From Aliikangiella sp. G2MR2-5 (GTDB taxonomy: Bacteria > Pseudomonadota > Gammaproteobacteria > Enterobacterales > Kangiellaceae), in assembly GCF_015687155.1 (NCBI RefSeq), contig NZ_JADPQF010000005.1, positions 283,347-347,346 of the forward strand: DNA of 64,000 nucleotides, written 5' to 3'. Under the pieces are notes generated by a model that worked only from the letters and a program-made list of their open reading frames with translations, ran no database searches and was not told the origin of the DNA. The stretch's first letter is position 1, and the number at the start of each line of letters is the position of its first letter. Below, one piece after another: positions 43,510-52,619 of this stretch. The position numbers and the translations under genes are program-made.

Positions 43510-44940
43510 TCAGAATCGTATAAAGTTAGCGGGGTTAACCGCTTTACTGTTCTGGTGGACTTCCAGGTGCAAATGTGGACCGGTTGCTTTACCTGTTGCG
43601 CCAACACGACCGATGACTTCGCCTTGTTTGACTGTTTCGCCCTCCCTGACATTAAGTTTGCTGAGATGGGAGTAGATTGTCTGCAAACCATTGCCATGGT
43701 CAAGTATTATGATTGTGCCGTAATTTGTCTTACCTTTCAGTTTTTCGGTTGAAATAATCACCTTTCCAGAAGCTGCTGCCAGTATTGGGGTTCCAGTTTC
43801 GGCAGCAAGGTCCATTCCATTGTGAAATTTATGAAACTTATTTCTTTCTCCGTACGGTGAAGTCAGCTTGGCTTCTGGCAATGGATTGATTAGTATCTGT
43901 TCACCGGTTACCTCAGTGGTTGGCTGCGCAGCAATGGTGGCAAGGGAAAAAGCTGCACTTGCAGAAAAGAGAGTCAATCGACTCAAAAAAGACTTGAAGC
44001 CTTTCGCTGAAGGATCCATTATATGGTTTATTCTCATTGTAATACTCCTATTTGATTGTGATGAGAAGGCTGCAACCGGTTGGTGAGAAAGGTCGGTTGC
44101 AGATCGGCGGAGGATCTTTAGCATTGCGAGTGCGTAGGTCCTCCGCAAATTCGTTTTATTATTCAATACTTTTTCATCGCAACTTGCTTCAATTGCCCAG
44201 TTAGATAGTCTAACTAGCGAGCGGCAAAAAGGATTAAACCAGTTAAAGCACAATAATATCTGGAATAGCCATTGTAATCGTCCATCATTACTCTTTTTAT
44301 GGTGCCATTCATGACGAACTACCAGACGAAGTTGCAGGTTGTTTAATTCATTGAGCGTTGAATAAGGAATCACTAATGTTGTTCTATAAGTTTGCGATAT
44401 AAACGGAGTCGTAACTTGATTATTTAGTCTAACTTCTAATTTACACTGTCTCTGAAGTTTACTTAGAAAATCATAATTTCTTTTAGACAGTCTATCCGCT
44501 CCCTGTTGAAGACTTTCTGATTGCCGCAAAAGCTGGTTCATTCGATAGCAACGTCCAACAAACTGTACAAGATGGTAAATAAGACCCAGACAATAAATTG
44601 CAAATAAGCCAATAATGAGGTTGCGAGTTTGAATTGGCGAGCTAACGGATGCAATCAATTCAGTAACTTCTATCAGATTTACACTCGCTGTTTGTTCCAT
44701 TGACTGGAGTGATGAAAGATCAAAAACAGGCCAATAGGAAGCTGGTCTGGGAAAAAATGAAATAATGAAAGGAAGATGAGCAAAGCCGGTCAATGCTAAC
44801 CATAGCGCTTTCCAGCTAGCCAGCTGAGGTTTTATCTTCAGCAGAATTTTACCCGTAACAAAGGCTAGAGTAGCCACGATAATGGAATAAAAAGCGGCTA
44901 CCACTAGCTGTTCAGAAAGCATGCTAACTTGATCAGTCAT
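43510..44940 (-). CDS. M56 (BlaR1/MecR1-like) protease fused to a C-terminal M23 peptidase
   Basis: This inner-membrane protein of about 476 residues has two enzymes. The N-terminal part carries four or five membrane segments and the M56 zinc protease site HEWHH (residues 210-214) with a downstream Glu in EASCDEKV, as in the BlaR1 sensor protease. After a late membrane segment (about 325-340) comes an M23/LytM peptidoglycan endopeptidase domain with HNGMDLA (His373, Asp377) and PHLHLEVH (His456, His458). The ATG at 44940 overlaps the BlaI-like stop and has AAGGAAG 6 nt upstream. The penicillin-binding sensor of true BlaR1 is replaced here by the M23 domain, so it may sense or cut the cell wall directly. 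Confidence 0.9.
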   Translation of the reverse strand: MTDQVSMLSEQLVVAAFYSIIVATLAFVTGKILLKIKPQLASWKALWLALTGFAHLPFIISFFPRPASYWPVFDLSSLQSMEQTASVNLIEVTELIASVSSPIQTRNLIIGLFAIYCLGLIYHLVQFVGRCYRMNQLLRQSESLQQGADRLSKRNYDFLSKLQRQCKLEVRLNNQVTTPFISQTYRTTLVIPYSTLNELNNLQLRLVVRHEWHHKKSNDGRLQWLFQILLCFNWFNPFCRSLVRLSNWAIEASCDEKVLNNKTNLRRTYALAMLKILRRSATDLSHQPVAAFSSQSNRSITMRINHIMDPSAKGFKSFLSRLTLFSASAAFSLATIAAQPTTEVTGEQILINPLPEAKLTSPYGERNKFHKFHNGMDLAAETGTPILAAASGKVIISTEKLKGKTNYGTIIILDHGNGLQTIYSHLSKLNVREGETVKQGEVIGRVGATGKATGPHLHLEVHQNSKAVNPANFIRF

Positions 44941-45325
44941 CGCTTTCTTCCTTTTCATTCAGTAGCATTTCCAGCTCTTTCAGCTCTCCATCGTCAAGTA
45001 GTTTACTATCGGCGAACATCGATACGGGCAGTTCTTTATCGACTTCCAGAACCTGGAATGCCAGTTCTTTTACAAAGGACGCAAGAGTTTTGACCTTGCT
45101 GACTGCCGGACTAAATACTTTTACACCATGCAGCTCTTCCTGAGTCAGCATCCCTTTTTGGAGCATTCGCTCCAGCGTTTTTCGTGTCGATGAAAATGAC
45201 CACTTCAAGCTGCCTGTTGTTTCGTGAACTTCTCGAGCGCTCATCGGAGACTGACGCCAAAGCGATTTGAGAATCGCAAGCTCGTTAGTAGAAGGCTTTG
45301 CTGATTTTGAATTTGTAGGTGCCAT
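44933..45325 (-). CDS. BlaI/MecI-type transcriptional repressor
   Basis: The product (about 130 residues from the ATG at 45325) is a winged-helix penicillinase repressor type: PSTNELAILKSLWRQSPMSAREVHE, then WSFSSTRKTLERMLQKGML. In this family the partner M56 protease inactivates BlaI to relieve repression. It overlaps the M56-M23 gene by 8 nt. A GTG four codons upstream is also possible; neither start has a strong ribosome binding site. An ACA-NN-TGT palindrome lies 55 bp upstream, so autoregulation is likely. Confidence 0.9.
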   Translation of the reverse strand: MAPTNSKSAKPSTNELAILKSLWRQSPMSAREVHETTGSLKWSFSSTRKTLERMLQKGMLTQEELHGVKVFSPAVSKVKTLASFVKELAFQVLEVDKELPVSMFADSKLLDDGELKELEMLLNEKEESDD

Positions 45326-45379
45326 TTTATCGTACACTTTCCAGTTTTGATTGCTGTCGACTGACCAAGGTCGCCAGTA

Positions 45380-45395
45380 TGCGACAAGTGTCGCA
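45380..45395. promoter_or_regulatory. Candidate BlaI operator
   Basis: A 16-bp palindrome TGCGACA-AG-TGTCGCA with perfect 7-bp arms contains the ACA-NN-TGT core known for BlaI/MecI operators. It lies in the intergenic region between the blaI-like gene and the divergent serine hydrolase gene, 55 bp from the blaI-like ATG. Binding is inferred. Confidence 0.65.
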
Positions 45396-45400
45396 CACTG

Positions 45401-45463
45401 TCAATAGTGTCAATAGCCTCAATAGTCTCAATAGTCTCAATAGTCTCAATAGTCTCAATAATT
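45401..45463. repeat. 9-bp tandem repeat (VNTR-like)
   Basis: Six complete 9-bp units run from 45401 to 45454. The last four are exact TCAATAGTC (45419-45454) and the first two are variants. A seventh partial unit follows. The array sits 6 bp from the BlaI-like palindrome, between two divergent genes. Unit number is likely to vary between strains. Confidence 0.85.
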
Positions 45464-45701
45464 TTATGTGCTATTGAGGATAGGCCTCTTTAATTAGTGC
45501 TTCGATAGTAAAGATTCTGAATACTGATAGTCTTTCCTGTCATAATTTTGATTAATGAACAATCGACAATTAGCGTAACAAGTGCTAACAATAGTAGGGA
45601 ATTACATTGTTACTTTTTGAGGCTTTACTCTTTTATTGGCCTGTCTAAAATGGAGTGTTGCAGTGACACAAATATGATTCTAATTTTAAGGAAAATAATT
45701 T

Positions 45702-47057
45702 ATGAAAAATAGATTCAGAATGCTCTCATCCTTGGCGGGAGTATTTTTGGTTTCAAGCCTTAATTTAAGCGCCAATACTTTTAATAGTGAAAAACTGGAT
45801 AAATATCTCGAATCACTAGAAAAAAACAACAAAGCAATGTTGAGTGTTAATTTAAGGGTTGATGGTAAAGAAATTTACCAAAATGAAATCGGATTTCGAG
45901 ATGTCAGGAATAACTTGTCGATTGAAAAAAATACCAAGTTTCGGGTAGGGTCGATTAGCAAGATTTTTACTGCAACTATTGCAATGAAAATGATTGAGCA
46001 AGGAAAGTTATCTCTCGACAACAAGCTTGCCGAGTTTTATCCGCAAATCGCCAATGCAGATAAAATCACTATTGCTCATCTACTTTCACACCGTTCTGGA
46101 ATTTTTAATTTTACTAACGAATCGGATTACACCTCTTATATGACCAACCCTAAGAGCGAAGCCGAGTTAATTAAGAAGTTTGAAAGCTATGAACCTGAAT
46201 TTAGTCCTGGTGAAAAGTTTGACTATTCCAATACAAACTATGTTTTGTTAGGGTTTATTCTCGAGAAGGTGAGCAAGAAGGAATATTCTGAGCTTCTTCA
46301 GCAATACGTAGTTAAACCTCTTGGTCTTAAAAACACATATTACGGAGACAAAATTTCATCCAAAAATAACGAAGCATACTCTTATCAATTTGAGTCTGAT
46401 AAATGGCTCGAGTCAAGTGAAACGAATATGAGTATTCCGCATGGTGCTGGTGCAGTTGTGTCTACGCCGGAAGATTTAACAATATTTTTATCGTCATTAC
46501 TTGAAAATAAATTACTCACCGAAAAGTCTGTCGAGTCGATGAAAAAAATTGAGCAGGGTTATGGTAAAGGGTTAACAGTGTTTCCGTTTGGTGAAAAGCG
46601 GGCCTTTGGTCATGGCGGTGGTATTGATGGTTTTGTTTCGAACGCAGCCTATCTGCCTGAAGATAAATTGGCGATTTCGGTTACAGCGAATGGCGTTAAC
46701 TATAATTTTAATAATGTTCTGATCGGTGTGCTGAGTATTTATTACGGTTTACCATTCGAATTACCGAATTTTGATGCCAAACCAATCGATGTTTCGCAAG
46801 ATAAGTTATCGGCATTAGTTGGCGAATATGAGACAGAAGCACTTCCGCTGGATATTTCAGTATTTATTCAGGATGGAAAGCTTTTCGCTCAAGCAACGGG
46901 ACAGGGGGCATTTCCTCTAACGGCTACTGCTGAAAATGTCTTTCAATTTGAAGCCGCGGGTATTGTGATGCGCTTTAACAATGAAAAGCAGGGTGTTTCT
47001 TTCGTATTAGAACAGGGGGGAGGAAAGTATCCCTATTCTTTAAAAGTGTCAAAATAG
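45702..47057 (+). CDS. Secreted serine hydrolase, beta-lactamase (class C-like/PBP) fold
   Basis: The 451-residue exported protein (signal peptide about 1-24) has the three active-site motifs of penicillin-recognising serine hydrolases: SISK at 84-87 with the nucleophile Ser, YSN at 175-177, and HGG at 304-306 in place of KTG. A C-terminal domain of about 90 residues (residues about 355-450) follows the catalytic fold. HGG is common in the DD-peptidase, esterase and D-aminopeptidase members as well as some beta-lactamases, so drug hydrolysis is not assured. It is divergent from the blaI/M56-M23 operon, and the BlaI-like palindrome between them suggests shared regulation by cell-wall state. 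Confidence 0.88.
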   Translation: MKNRFRMLSSLAGVFLVSSLNLSANTFNSEKLDKYLESLEKNNKAMLSVNLRVDGKEIYQNEIGFRDVRNNLSIEKNTKFRVGSISKIFTATIAMKMIEQGKLSLDNKLAEFYPQIANADKITIAHLLSHRSGIFNFTNESDYTSYMTNPKSEAELIKKFESYEPEFSPGEKFDYSNTNYVLLGFILEKVSKKEYSELLQQYVVKPLGLKNTYYGDKISSKNNEAYSYQFESDKWLESSETNMSIPHGAGAVVSTPEDLTIFLSSLLENKLLTEKSVESMKKIEQGYGKGLTVFPFGEKRAFGHGGGIDGFVSNAAYLPEDKLAISVTANGVNYNFNNVLIGVLSIYYGLPFELPNFDAKPIDVSQDKLSALVGEYETEALPLDISVFIQDGKLFAQATGQGAFPLTATAENVFQFEAAGIVMRFNNEKQGVSFVLEQGGGKYPYSLKVSK

Positions 47058-47071
47058 ACGAAATAAACCTC

Positions 47072-47116
47072 AAAAAAAGTCCCCGACAGCCTACTGGAGA
47101 TCCTCTGGCTGCGGGG
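47072..47116 (-). terminator. Intrinsic terminator between convergent genes
   Basis: Arms CCCCGACAGCC and GGCTGCGGGG (one bulged base) with a 15-nt loop are followed on the minus strand by ACTTTTTTT. It mainly serves the DMT gene ending at 47170 and may also stop the serine hydrolase transcript. Confidence 0.75.
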
Positions 47117-47169
47117 AAGGGGATAGGGGCAAATTAAATCAAGACATGACTTCCCCGAAATTGGTTTTA

Positions 47170-48141
47170 TTAACTCAATTGTTTAGCACGAGAAATTTCT
47201 AGCAATTCTTCCGAGGTTAATTCTTTGTTTTTCGAGTACCATTCAAATTGTTCCAACGTTTTGAGTAACTTCTCTTTTGGTACTAGCACCAGTAAGTTTC
47301 CGCATGCGACCAATACGAAGCCGCTTACGGTGTAGTAGGTCCATTCAAAGCCTTCAAATAGTGTGCTTAAAATTACCGCGACAACGGGGAATAGCACTAT
47401 GCTGTAGCTGGCTTTTTCAGGACCTATGTTCTTCAGTAAAACAAAATAACTATAAAATGCGACAATCGTTCCAAATATTGTGAGATAGCTGAAAGAAATC
47501 CAATAGTCAGGGTCGTTTGACAGCTTGAATTCTGCGCCATTAATCCATGCAAATATTAGTAGAAACAGAGTGCCGTATAGCATGCCCCAACCACTAGACT
47601 GAAGAACAGGGTATTCATGATTCGAGTTCCTTACACTCACCATATTGCCGAAAGATGCCGATAAAGAACCTGTTAATACCAAGATTAATCCAAGCAGAGT
47701 GTTATCTCCAGGGTTGTAGTTTATTACTTCTGGCCAGAAGAGTACGACAATACCCGAGATGCCAATTAGCGCGCCCAGATAGGTTTTTATCGGAATATGT
47801 TTACCAAAAAACAAACGAGTGTTGGCAATATTCATTAATAGAAGAATACTAAACACAATTGAGGTGATTGCTGAGCTCAGATGTTTTTGCGCTTCATACA
47901 ATGTGACATAGTTTAAGCAAAAATTGAACAATCCCAACGCAGCCAGATAAACATGCTGTTTCGAACTAAACTTGATTGAGTGGCCTGCCAATTTACTAAG
48001 CGCTAGTACCAGTATTCCCGCGAGTCCAAATCGATAGATCAGCGATATTTCAACCGCGATTTCTCCTAGCTGATACTCTATGGCTAACCAGGTAGAACCC
48101 CAGATTAATACTGTAATAATGTAGAGAAATGTGTTTTTCAT
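47170..48141 (-). CDS. EamA/DMT-superfamily transporter (MocR-linked)
   Basis: The 323-residue protein has ten membrane segments in two EamA halves, beginning with VLIWGSTWLAIEYQLGEIAV and including FGTIVAFYSYFVLLKNIGPEKA in the second half. It is clearly paralogous to the DMT protein at 3423-4355. It is divergent from a MocR-type regulator, with palindromes in the gap. Such regulator/exporter pairs usually export an amino acid or amine that the regulator senses through PLP. A charged C-terminal tail of about 35 residues is present. Confidence 0.9.
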   Translation of the reverse strand: MKNTFLYIITVLIWGSTWLAIEYQLGEIAVEISLIYRFGLAGILVLALSKLAGHSIKFSSKQHVYLAALGLFNFCLNYVTLYEAQKHLSSAITSIVFSILLLMNIANTRLFFGKHIPIKTYLGALIGISGIVVLFWPEVINYNPGDNTLLGLILVLTGSLSASFGNMVSVRNSNHEYPVLQSSGWGMLYGTLFLLIFAWINGAEFKLSNDPDYWISFSYLTIFGTIVAFYSYFVLLKNIGPEKASYSIVLFPVVAVILSTLFEGFEWTYYTVSGFVLVACGNLLVLVPKEKLLKTLEQFEWYSKNKELTSEELLEISRAKQLS

Positions 48142-48211
48142 CCAGATTACTCCTCTTACGGTTAAGGCATGTAACCGTAAACTTGACTTTCAATAATGAT
48201 ATACGTTAAAA

Positions 48212-48257
48212 CTGTATACCTAACATATACAGAAAAAATGAAAAGTGACCTGTACAG
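48212..48257. promoter_or_regulatory. Candidate MocR operator sites
   Basis: Two palindromes lie in the 226-bp gap between the divergent DMT and MocR genes: CTGTATA-CCTAACA-TATACAG at 48212-48232 (perfect 7-bp arms) and CTGTACAG at 48250-48257. The shared CTGTA half-sites at two spacings fit the repeated half-sites that MocR regulators bind. Assignment is inferred from position. Confidence 0.55.
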
Positions 48258-48367
48258 ATTGAGTGGGGATGAAACGCATATGTTGTAAGCAATGTAACTC
48301 CCTGTTTCTAAAGGCCTGCTAAATAGTTTTCTGTAGTGAATATCAAATTGTTTAATAGCGATAAGTT

Positions 48368-49813
48368 ATGTCTGTTCTAATTGATAAGCAAAGCGATAGC
48401 TTTCTCTACCAACAAGTGATCGAGCTAGTCGATGCCATGCAAACTTCTGGTACCTTGAGGCCTGGAGATAAATTGCCTTCGTTGCGCAAACTAAGTAGGC
48501 AGTTAAATGTCAGCGTACCTACGGTCAAGCAGGCCTATATTGAGCTTGAGCGGCTTAACAAAGTGGAAGCGCGAGCCAAATCTGGCTTTTTTCTCAAAGC
48601 TGCTCAGCTAGATATAAACGCTCCCAAAAGAGCTAGTTTTACTAGAAGACCGGTTGCTGTGAGATGCCAGACTTTAATTGAAGAGTCTTATGAAGCTGTT
48701 CATTCACCTAATGTATTGCCTTTGGGGGTTTCGCATCCGGTTATGGCACATTCTCCAGATAAGATGTTATCCAGAATTATGCGCAGAATACTCTCGCAAG
48801 CAGGACCTAAGGCTATGGCTTATGGTCCCATGGATGGTTTTCCTCCTCTTAAAAGACAAATAACTCAGCGCTATTTGGAGCAGGGAGTGGAAGTTGAACA
48901 AAGTGATATTGTGATAACCAACGGTGCACAGGAAGCCTTAGCCATAGCGCTGCAATGTGTTGCCGGACCTGGCGATGTTATAGCGGTGGAGTCACCAACC
49001 TATTTTGGAATTTTAGAGCTGATTGAAAACTTTGGAATGATGGCTCTTGAAATACCCTCTTGTTCGGAATCTGGTGTATGTCTTGACGATTTGCAGGATT
49101 CATTAGCAAAACATAACGTTAAAGCCTGTATCTTCTCTTCACTAATAAACAATCCGACAGGGTCCTGCATGCCGGAAGAAAAGCGTAGAAAGTTGGTGGA
49201 AATTGTGGAAAAACGAAAGATTCCATTAATTGAAGATGATGTTTATGGAGAGCTAGCCTTTTCTGAAGATCAAATTCTGCCTCTGCAAGCTTACTCGAAA
49301 AAGGGATTGGTTATCACCTGTAGTTCTTTTTCAAAAACTGCTGCACCCAGTTATCGAATCGGCTGGCTCGTCACTCATCGCTTTGAGCAAAAAGCGAAGG
49401 GATTAAAAAGAGCGCTTTCCTGTTCTTCATCGTTATTGAATCAAATGGTTTTGACCGAATATTTGCGGAGTGGTGATTTTGATAGAAATTTAGTACGTTT
49501 GAGGCAAGTTCTTAAACAAAATAAGGAAAGAATGTTAAGTTTGATTGCTGCACACTTCCCGCACGGGTGTTGTGTTTCCAAACCACAAGGAGGGGGAGTG
49601 GTCTGGGTTGAGTTACCGCCTGGGCATGATGCTATCGAATGGTTTAGAAAGTGTGTGGAAATTGGTATCAGTATTACACCCGGGCAACTTTTCTCAGCTT
49701 CTGGAAAATATAAACGATGTGCAAGGATAAGTTATGGCCTTCCCTGGACTGAAAAAGTAGAGCAAGCAATCATAGACATTGGTCAAATCGCCTGCTCACT
49801 CAGAAAGCATTGA
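48368..49813 (+). CDS. MocR-family PLP-dependent transcriptional regulator
   Basis: The 481-residue protein joins a GntR winged helix (about residues 10-77: GTLRPGDKLPSLRKLSRQLN, PTVKQAYIELE) to a fold-type I aminotransferase domain. ITNGAQEALAIALQCV, NNPTGSCMPEEKR and the PLP-lysine segment CSSFSKTAAPSYRIGW lie in the latter. MocR proteins use PLP and a ligand to activate or repress a neighbouring gene; here the divergent DMT exporter is the obvious target. No catalytic function is implied. Confidence 0.92.
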   Translation: MSVLIDKQSDSFLYQQVIELVDAMQTSGTLRPGDKLPSLRKLSRQLNVSVPTVKQAYIELERLNKVEARAKSGFFLKAAQLDINAPKRASFTRRPVAVRCQTLIEESYEAVHSPNVLPLGVSHPVMAHSPDKMLSRIMRRILSQAGPKAMAYGPMDGFPPLKRQITQRYLEQGVEVEQSDIVITNGAQEALAIALQCVAGPGDVIAVESPTYFGILELIENFGMMALEIPSCSESGVCLDDLQDSLAKHNVKACIFSSLINNPTGSCMPEEKRRKLVEIVEKRKIPLIEDDVYGELAFSEDQILPLQAYSKKGLVITCSSFSKTAAPSYRIGWLVTHRFEQKAKGLKRALSCSSSLLNQMVLTEYLRSGDFDRNLVRLRQVLKQNKERMLSLIAAHFPHGCCVSKPQGGGVVWVELPPGHDAIEWFRKCVEIGISITPGQLFSASGKYKRCARISYGLPWTEKVEQAIIDIGQIACSLRKH

Positions 49814-50100
49814 AGACTGAACTCTTAAGATGGACAAAAGTTCAGAAAGTAGGCTTTAAATTTCAATTCAAGTAAGCAAACAAAAGTGCCGTTCGACTCG
49901 AACAGATGTTGTTATGATTTGAACATCGATTACGAGCCAGACGGTAGGTCATCTGGTTTTGAATGAGCGACTGGAAGCTCAAACATTACCAATGCGCAAA
50001 TATCAACTGCTCGTTGATAAAACGACCTAAGTACAACAATCGTATGACTGGTAGGTTAACTAGCGGCAGAAGTTACAAGATAACTTCTGCCTTAAACTAA
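49814..50100. other. Intergenic region with coding-like remnant and a hairpin
   Basis: No intact gene is seen. A plus-strand frame of about 35 codons ends at the TAA at 50028-50030 and reads LVLNERLEAQTLPMRKYQLL. It has no start with a ribosome binding site, so it may be the tail of a lost gene. A strong hairpin (GGCAGAAGTTA / TAACTTCTGCC, 5-nt loop) at 50065-50091 probably ends the minus-strand gene at 50101, although a T-run is lacking. Confidence 0.4.
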
Positions 50101-50505
50101 CTATTTGCCGCTAATCACTATTATCTGCGGTTTGTTGCTAGCAACCTTTGGAAATGCTTTATCGACGCTTGTAATATCCTGACGAACTGTAACTGTGCGG
50201 TGAAGATACTTAGCAAGAGCTTTGGTTGTATCATTTGCGTCATACATTTGAGCAAACTTTACAATGTTTACATCATTACAATTCTGGTTTTTCGCAATAA
50301 CAGATAGTTTTTTGCTTTCAAACTTGGTGATTATTGGAACTTTGCTTATCTTATCTTTTAATTTGCTGACATTGTTTTCAGCTGCTGCAACGCAGATCTG
50401 GGTACCAACTGAGTCATCAGCTGGTACAAAAACATAGTTGCCGGCCATGGTTGAAGCGGAAAGTAGGCTAGCTACAGCGAGTAGTGAAATCTTTTGGAAT
50501 TTCAT
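50101..50505 (-). CDS. Exported DUF3718-like small protein
   Basis: The product (about 134 residues from the ATG at 50505, with GGAG 6-7 nt upstream) has a signal peptide ending SASTMAG. A compact domain with two Cys follows (GTQICVAAAENNVSKLKDKI and NQNCNDVNIVKFAQMYDAN), which resembles DUF3718, a small exported family of Alteromonadales-type bacteria with no known function. It is monocistronic by position. The remaining 40 residues after the domain show no known motif. Confidence 0.72.
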   Translation of the reverse strand: MKFQKISLLAVASLLSASTMAGNYVFVPADDSVGTQICVAAAENNVSKLKDKISKVPIITKFESKKLSVIAKNQNCNDVNIVKFAQMYDANDTTKALAKYLHRTVTVRQDITSVDKAFPKVASNKPQIIVISGK

Positions 50506-50847
50506 GATAATCTCCATTACGTTTTGAGTTTGATTAATCCTGATCCCAATAGAAGTTTTGAAAAAGCGACTGGAAAACTTTTTATTGGATGACCCCGCGA
50601 AAAGAATTATATCACTGTGAGATTGTAGGCTGCAGCTGGATTTATCAGTAAAGTCTAAAATATGCTATAGGCGGAATCGGGATATGAAAAAAAGGTTTAC
50701 TCCGTTTACTTGGTGTAACAATTGATAAGATTTTGAAGAACAATTATGTCTATTTGTAAGCAGACTGTTGGCATGCGATATGCGGATGCAGAAGTTAAGT
50801 AAACGCTCTTTGAGCAAACAAATATCATATTGACGATAAAAGAGAAG
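50506..50847. other. Intergenic region, nothing recognised
   Basis: This gap between the DUF3718-like gene and the htpX terminator is AT-rich. I see no gene, RNA or repeat in it beyond the expected promoter for the DUF3718-like gene. Confidence 0.4.
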
Positions 50848-50880
50848 ATGACAGGAAGTCCACAGTCGGCTTCCTGTCAT
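50848..50880 (-). terminator. Intrinsic terminator of htpX
   Basis: A perfect 11-bp inverted repeat (ATGACAGGAAG / CTTCCTGTCAT) with an 11-nt loop lies 8 nt past the htpX stop and is followed on the minus strand by a T-rich tail. Confidence 0.82.
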
Positions 50881-50887
50881 ATCAGGA

Positions 50888-51754
50888 CTATTTTAATGCT
50901 GCAATTCGTTTTTCCAGAGGAGGGTGGCTCATAAATAATTCTGCCATGGAACGCTTACCGGCAATACCGAACGCTGTTAGCGTGCCGTCAAGTTGGCTCT
51001 CTTTATTACCTCTTAGTCTTTCAAGGGCGGCTATCATTGATTGATTACCTTCTATTTTTGCTGCGCCAGCATCAGCACGGTATTCTCTTTGTCGAGAAAA
51101 CCACATTACAATAATGCTGGCGAGGATACCAAATACCATTTCTAGCACTATTACGATACCGTAATAGGCAAATCCTCCTGCTCCACCCCCCTGATTATTG
51201 TTTCCACGTAATGCATTATTGATGATGCCTGCTACAACCCGAGCCAGAAAAATGACAAAGGTATTGACCACCCCCTGTATCAGAGTGAGGGTAACCATGT
51301 CGCCATTAGCAATATGAGAAACCTCATGCGCGAGTACTGCTTCTGCCTCACGCTGACTCATTTGTTGAAGCAAACCGGTACTAACCGCTACCAGCGAGTT
51401 ATTTTTACTGGCGCCTGTAGCGAAAGCATTCATTTCAGGCGATTGATAAACGGCAACCTCCGGCATACCGATGCCCGCCGCTTTGGCTTGTCTGGCAACC
51501 GTATCCAAAAGCCAGGATTCAGTGGTGTTTCTTGGCTGGGTAATCACCTGAGCGCCTACAGAATGTTTGGCAATCGTTTTCGATAGCAGGAGGGAAATAA
51601 AGGCTCCGCCAAAACCAAAAACAGCGGCAAAAAGGAGTAGACCTCCATAGCTTCCTTGCTCAACGCCTAGCGCCGGGCCAAGGATACTTAGTACAACACT
51701 GAGAACGGCAATAATTGCCAGGTTTGTCGCTAGAAATAGAAAGACTCGTTTCAT
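50888..51754 (-). CDS. htpX: Membrane-bound zinc protease HtpX
   Basis: The 288-residue inner-membrane M48 protease degrades misfolded membrane proteins with FtsH. Two N-terminal membrane segments, the zinc site HEVSH (in [16 protein letters not shown]), a second membrane pair and the third ligand region [15 protein letters not shown] are all present. [12 protein letters not shown] is the typical C-terminus. Length matches E. coli HtpX. It is monocistronic with its own terminator. Confidence 0.97.
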   Translation of the reverse strand: MKRVFLFLATNLAIIAVLSVVLSILGPALGVEQGSYGGLLLFAAVFGFGGAFISLLLSKTIAKHSVGAQVITQPRNTTESWLLDTVARQAKAAGIGMPEVAVYQSPEMNAFATGASKNNSLVAVSTGLLQQMSQREAEAVLAHEVSHIANGDMVTLTLIQGVVNTFVIFLARVVAGIINNALRGNNNQGGGAGGFAYYGIVIVLEMVFGILASIIVMWFSRQREYRADAGAAKIEGNQSMIAALERLRGNKESQLDGTLTAFGIAGKRSMAELFMSHPPLEKRIAALK

Positions 51755-52014
51755 CGTTTTTGTCTTGGTACCTCAAATAAGTGATAGTCTTGAAAGATAA
51801 TTAATCCTACTTAAAGATGGGGGAGGGTTTTACAAAAACAAGATTTCTCTCTTCTTGAATTTGTAACAATTCTTGTTAAATCGCTGGGTTATAACCTTCT
51901 GGATGTATTTTTGTGCAAATGTTAATTAAATCAAAATAATTAAATTCGACAGAATGTCTGTTTCAAGTATGATAGTTTTCAAAATATCAACCCGAGTGGT
52001 TAGTGGAAGAAAAT

Positions 52015-52587
52015 ATGTTCAAAGAAGCTTTTGGGAAAGAATGGCCTATACCTTCCTTACAAGGCGAAAACCTGCTTTTGCGCCCCTGTTGCATATCTGA
52101 TTTTGATGCGATTAAAGCATATCGACAGGATGAAGCTAGCTGTCAGTATATCAGGCCACCTGAAAGTGACGAACAGATCCGGACATTAGTTGAACAACAC
52201 TGTTCGCCATGGGAGTTGTCAGAGGGCAGGTGGAACGGACTGGTTGTGACTGAAGTTGAAAATGACAAAGCGCTTGGAGAAATCGTCTTTCGAATCGAAG
52301 ATGAAGTAAACTTGCGCGCCGAAATTGGTTATCGTATTGCCCCGCAAGCTGGAGGAAAAGGACTGGCGACAAAAGGGTGTCGATTATTGATTGATTATTT
52401 GTTTGCTGAACTGGGGCTGTTTAAGGTTGTTGCTAAATGCGATCCAAGAAATACAGCGTCTTACAGGGTGATGGAAAAATTAGGGATGGTCAGAGAAGCG
52501 CATTTTAAAAAGCACTTTAAAATTGGTGAGCGATGGACTGATCAGTATGATTATGGCCTGTTAAAAGAAGACTGGAAATCCAGGTAG
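52015..52587 (+). CDS. GNAT-family acetyltransferase (RimJ/RimL-like)
   Basis: The product (190 residues from the ATG at 52015, with GGAAG 5-7 nt upstream) matches the Acetyltransf_3 group: LLLRPCCISDFDAIKAYR, the acetyl-CoA loop APQAGGKGLATKGCRLLIDY, and CDPRNTASYRVMEKLGMVRE. Relatives acetylate protein N-termini or small molecules; the acceptor here is unknown. A GTG four codons earlier is possible but poorly supported. It is followed 32 nt later by the HD-domain gene. Confidence 0.88.
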   Translation: MFKEAFGKEWPIPSLQGENLLLRPCCISDFDAIKAYRQDEASCQYIRPPESDEQIRTLVEQHCSPWELSEGRWNGLVVTEVENDKALGEIVFRIEDEVNLRAEIGYRIAPQAGGKGLATKGCRLLIDYLFAELGLFKVVAKCDPRNTASYRVMEKLGMVREAHFKKHFKIGERWTDQYDYGLLKEDWKSR

Positions 52588-52619
52588 TTAGTTCAAGGTA
52601 GAAATATAGAGCAGATTTT

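Noticed and set aside
43510..47057. Classical beta-lactam resistance operon blaR1-blaI-blaZ
   Set aside because: The M56 protein lacks the penicillin-binding sensor domain and carries M23 instead, and the hydrolase has HGG rather than KTG, so I describe it as a cell-wall-linked system without claiming drug resistance.
49959..50030. Small gene starting at TTG 49959
   Set aside because: Start spacing to the nearest AGG is poor and the same frame has a stop just upstream; the short protein-like stretch may be a remnant but not a supported gene.
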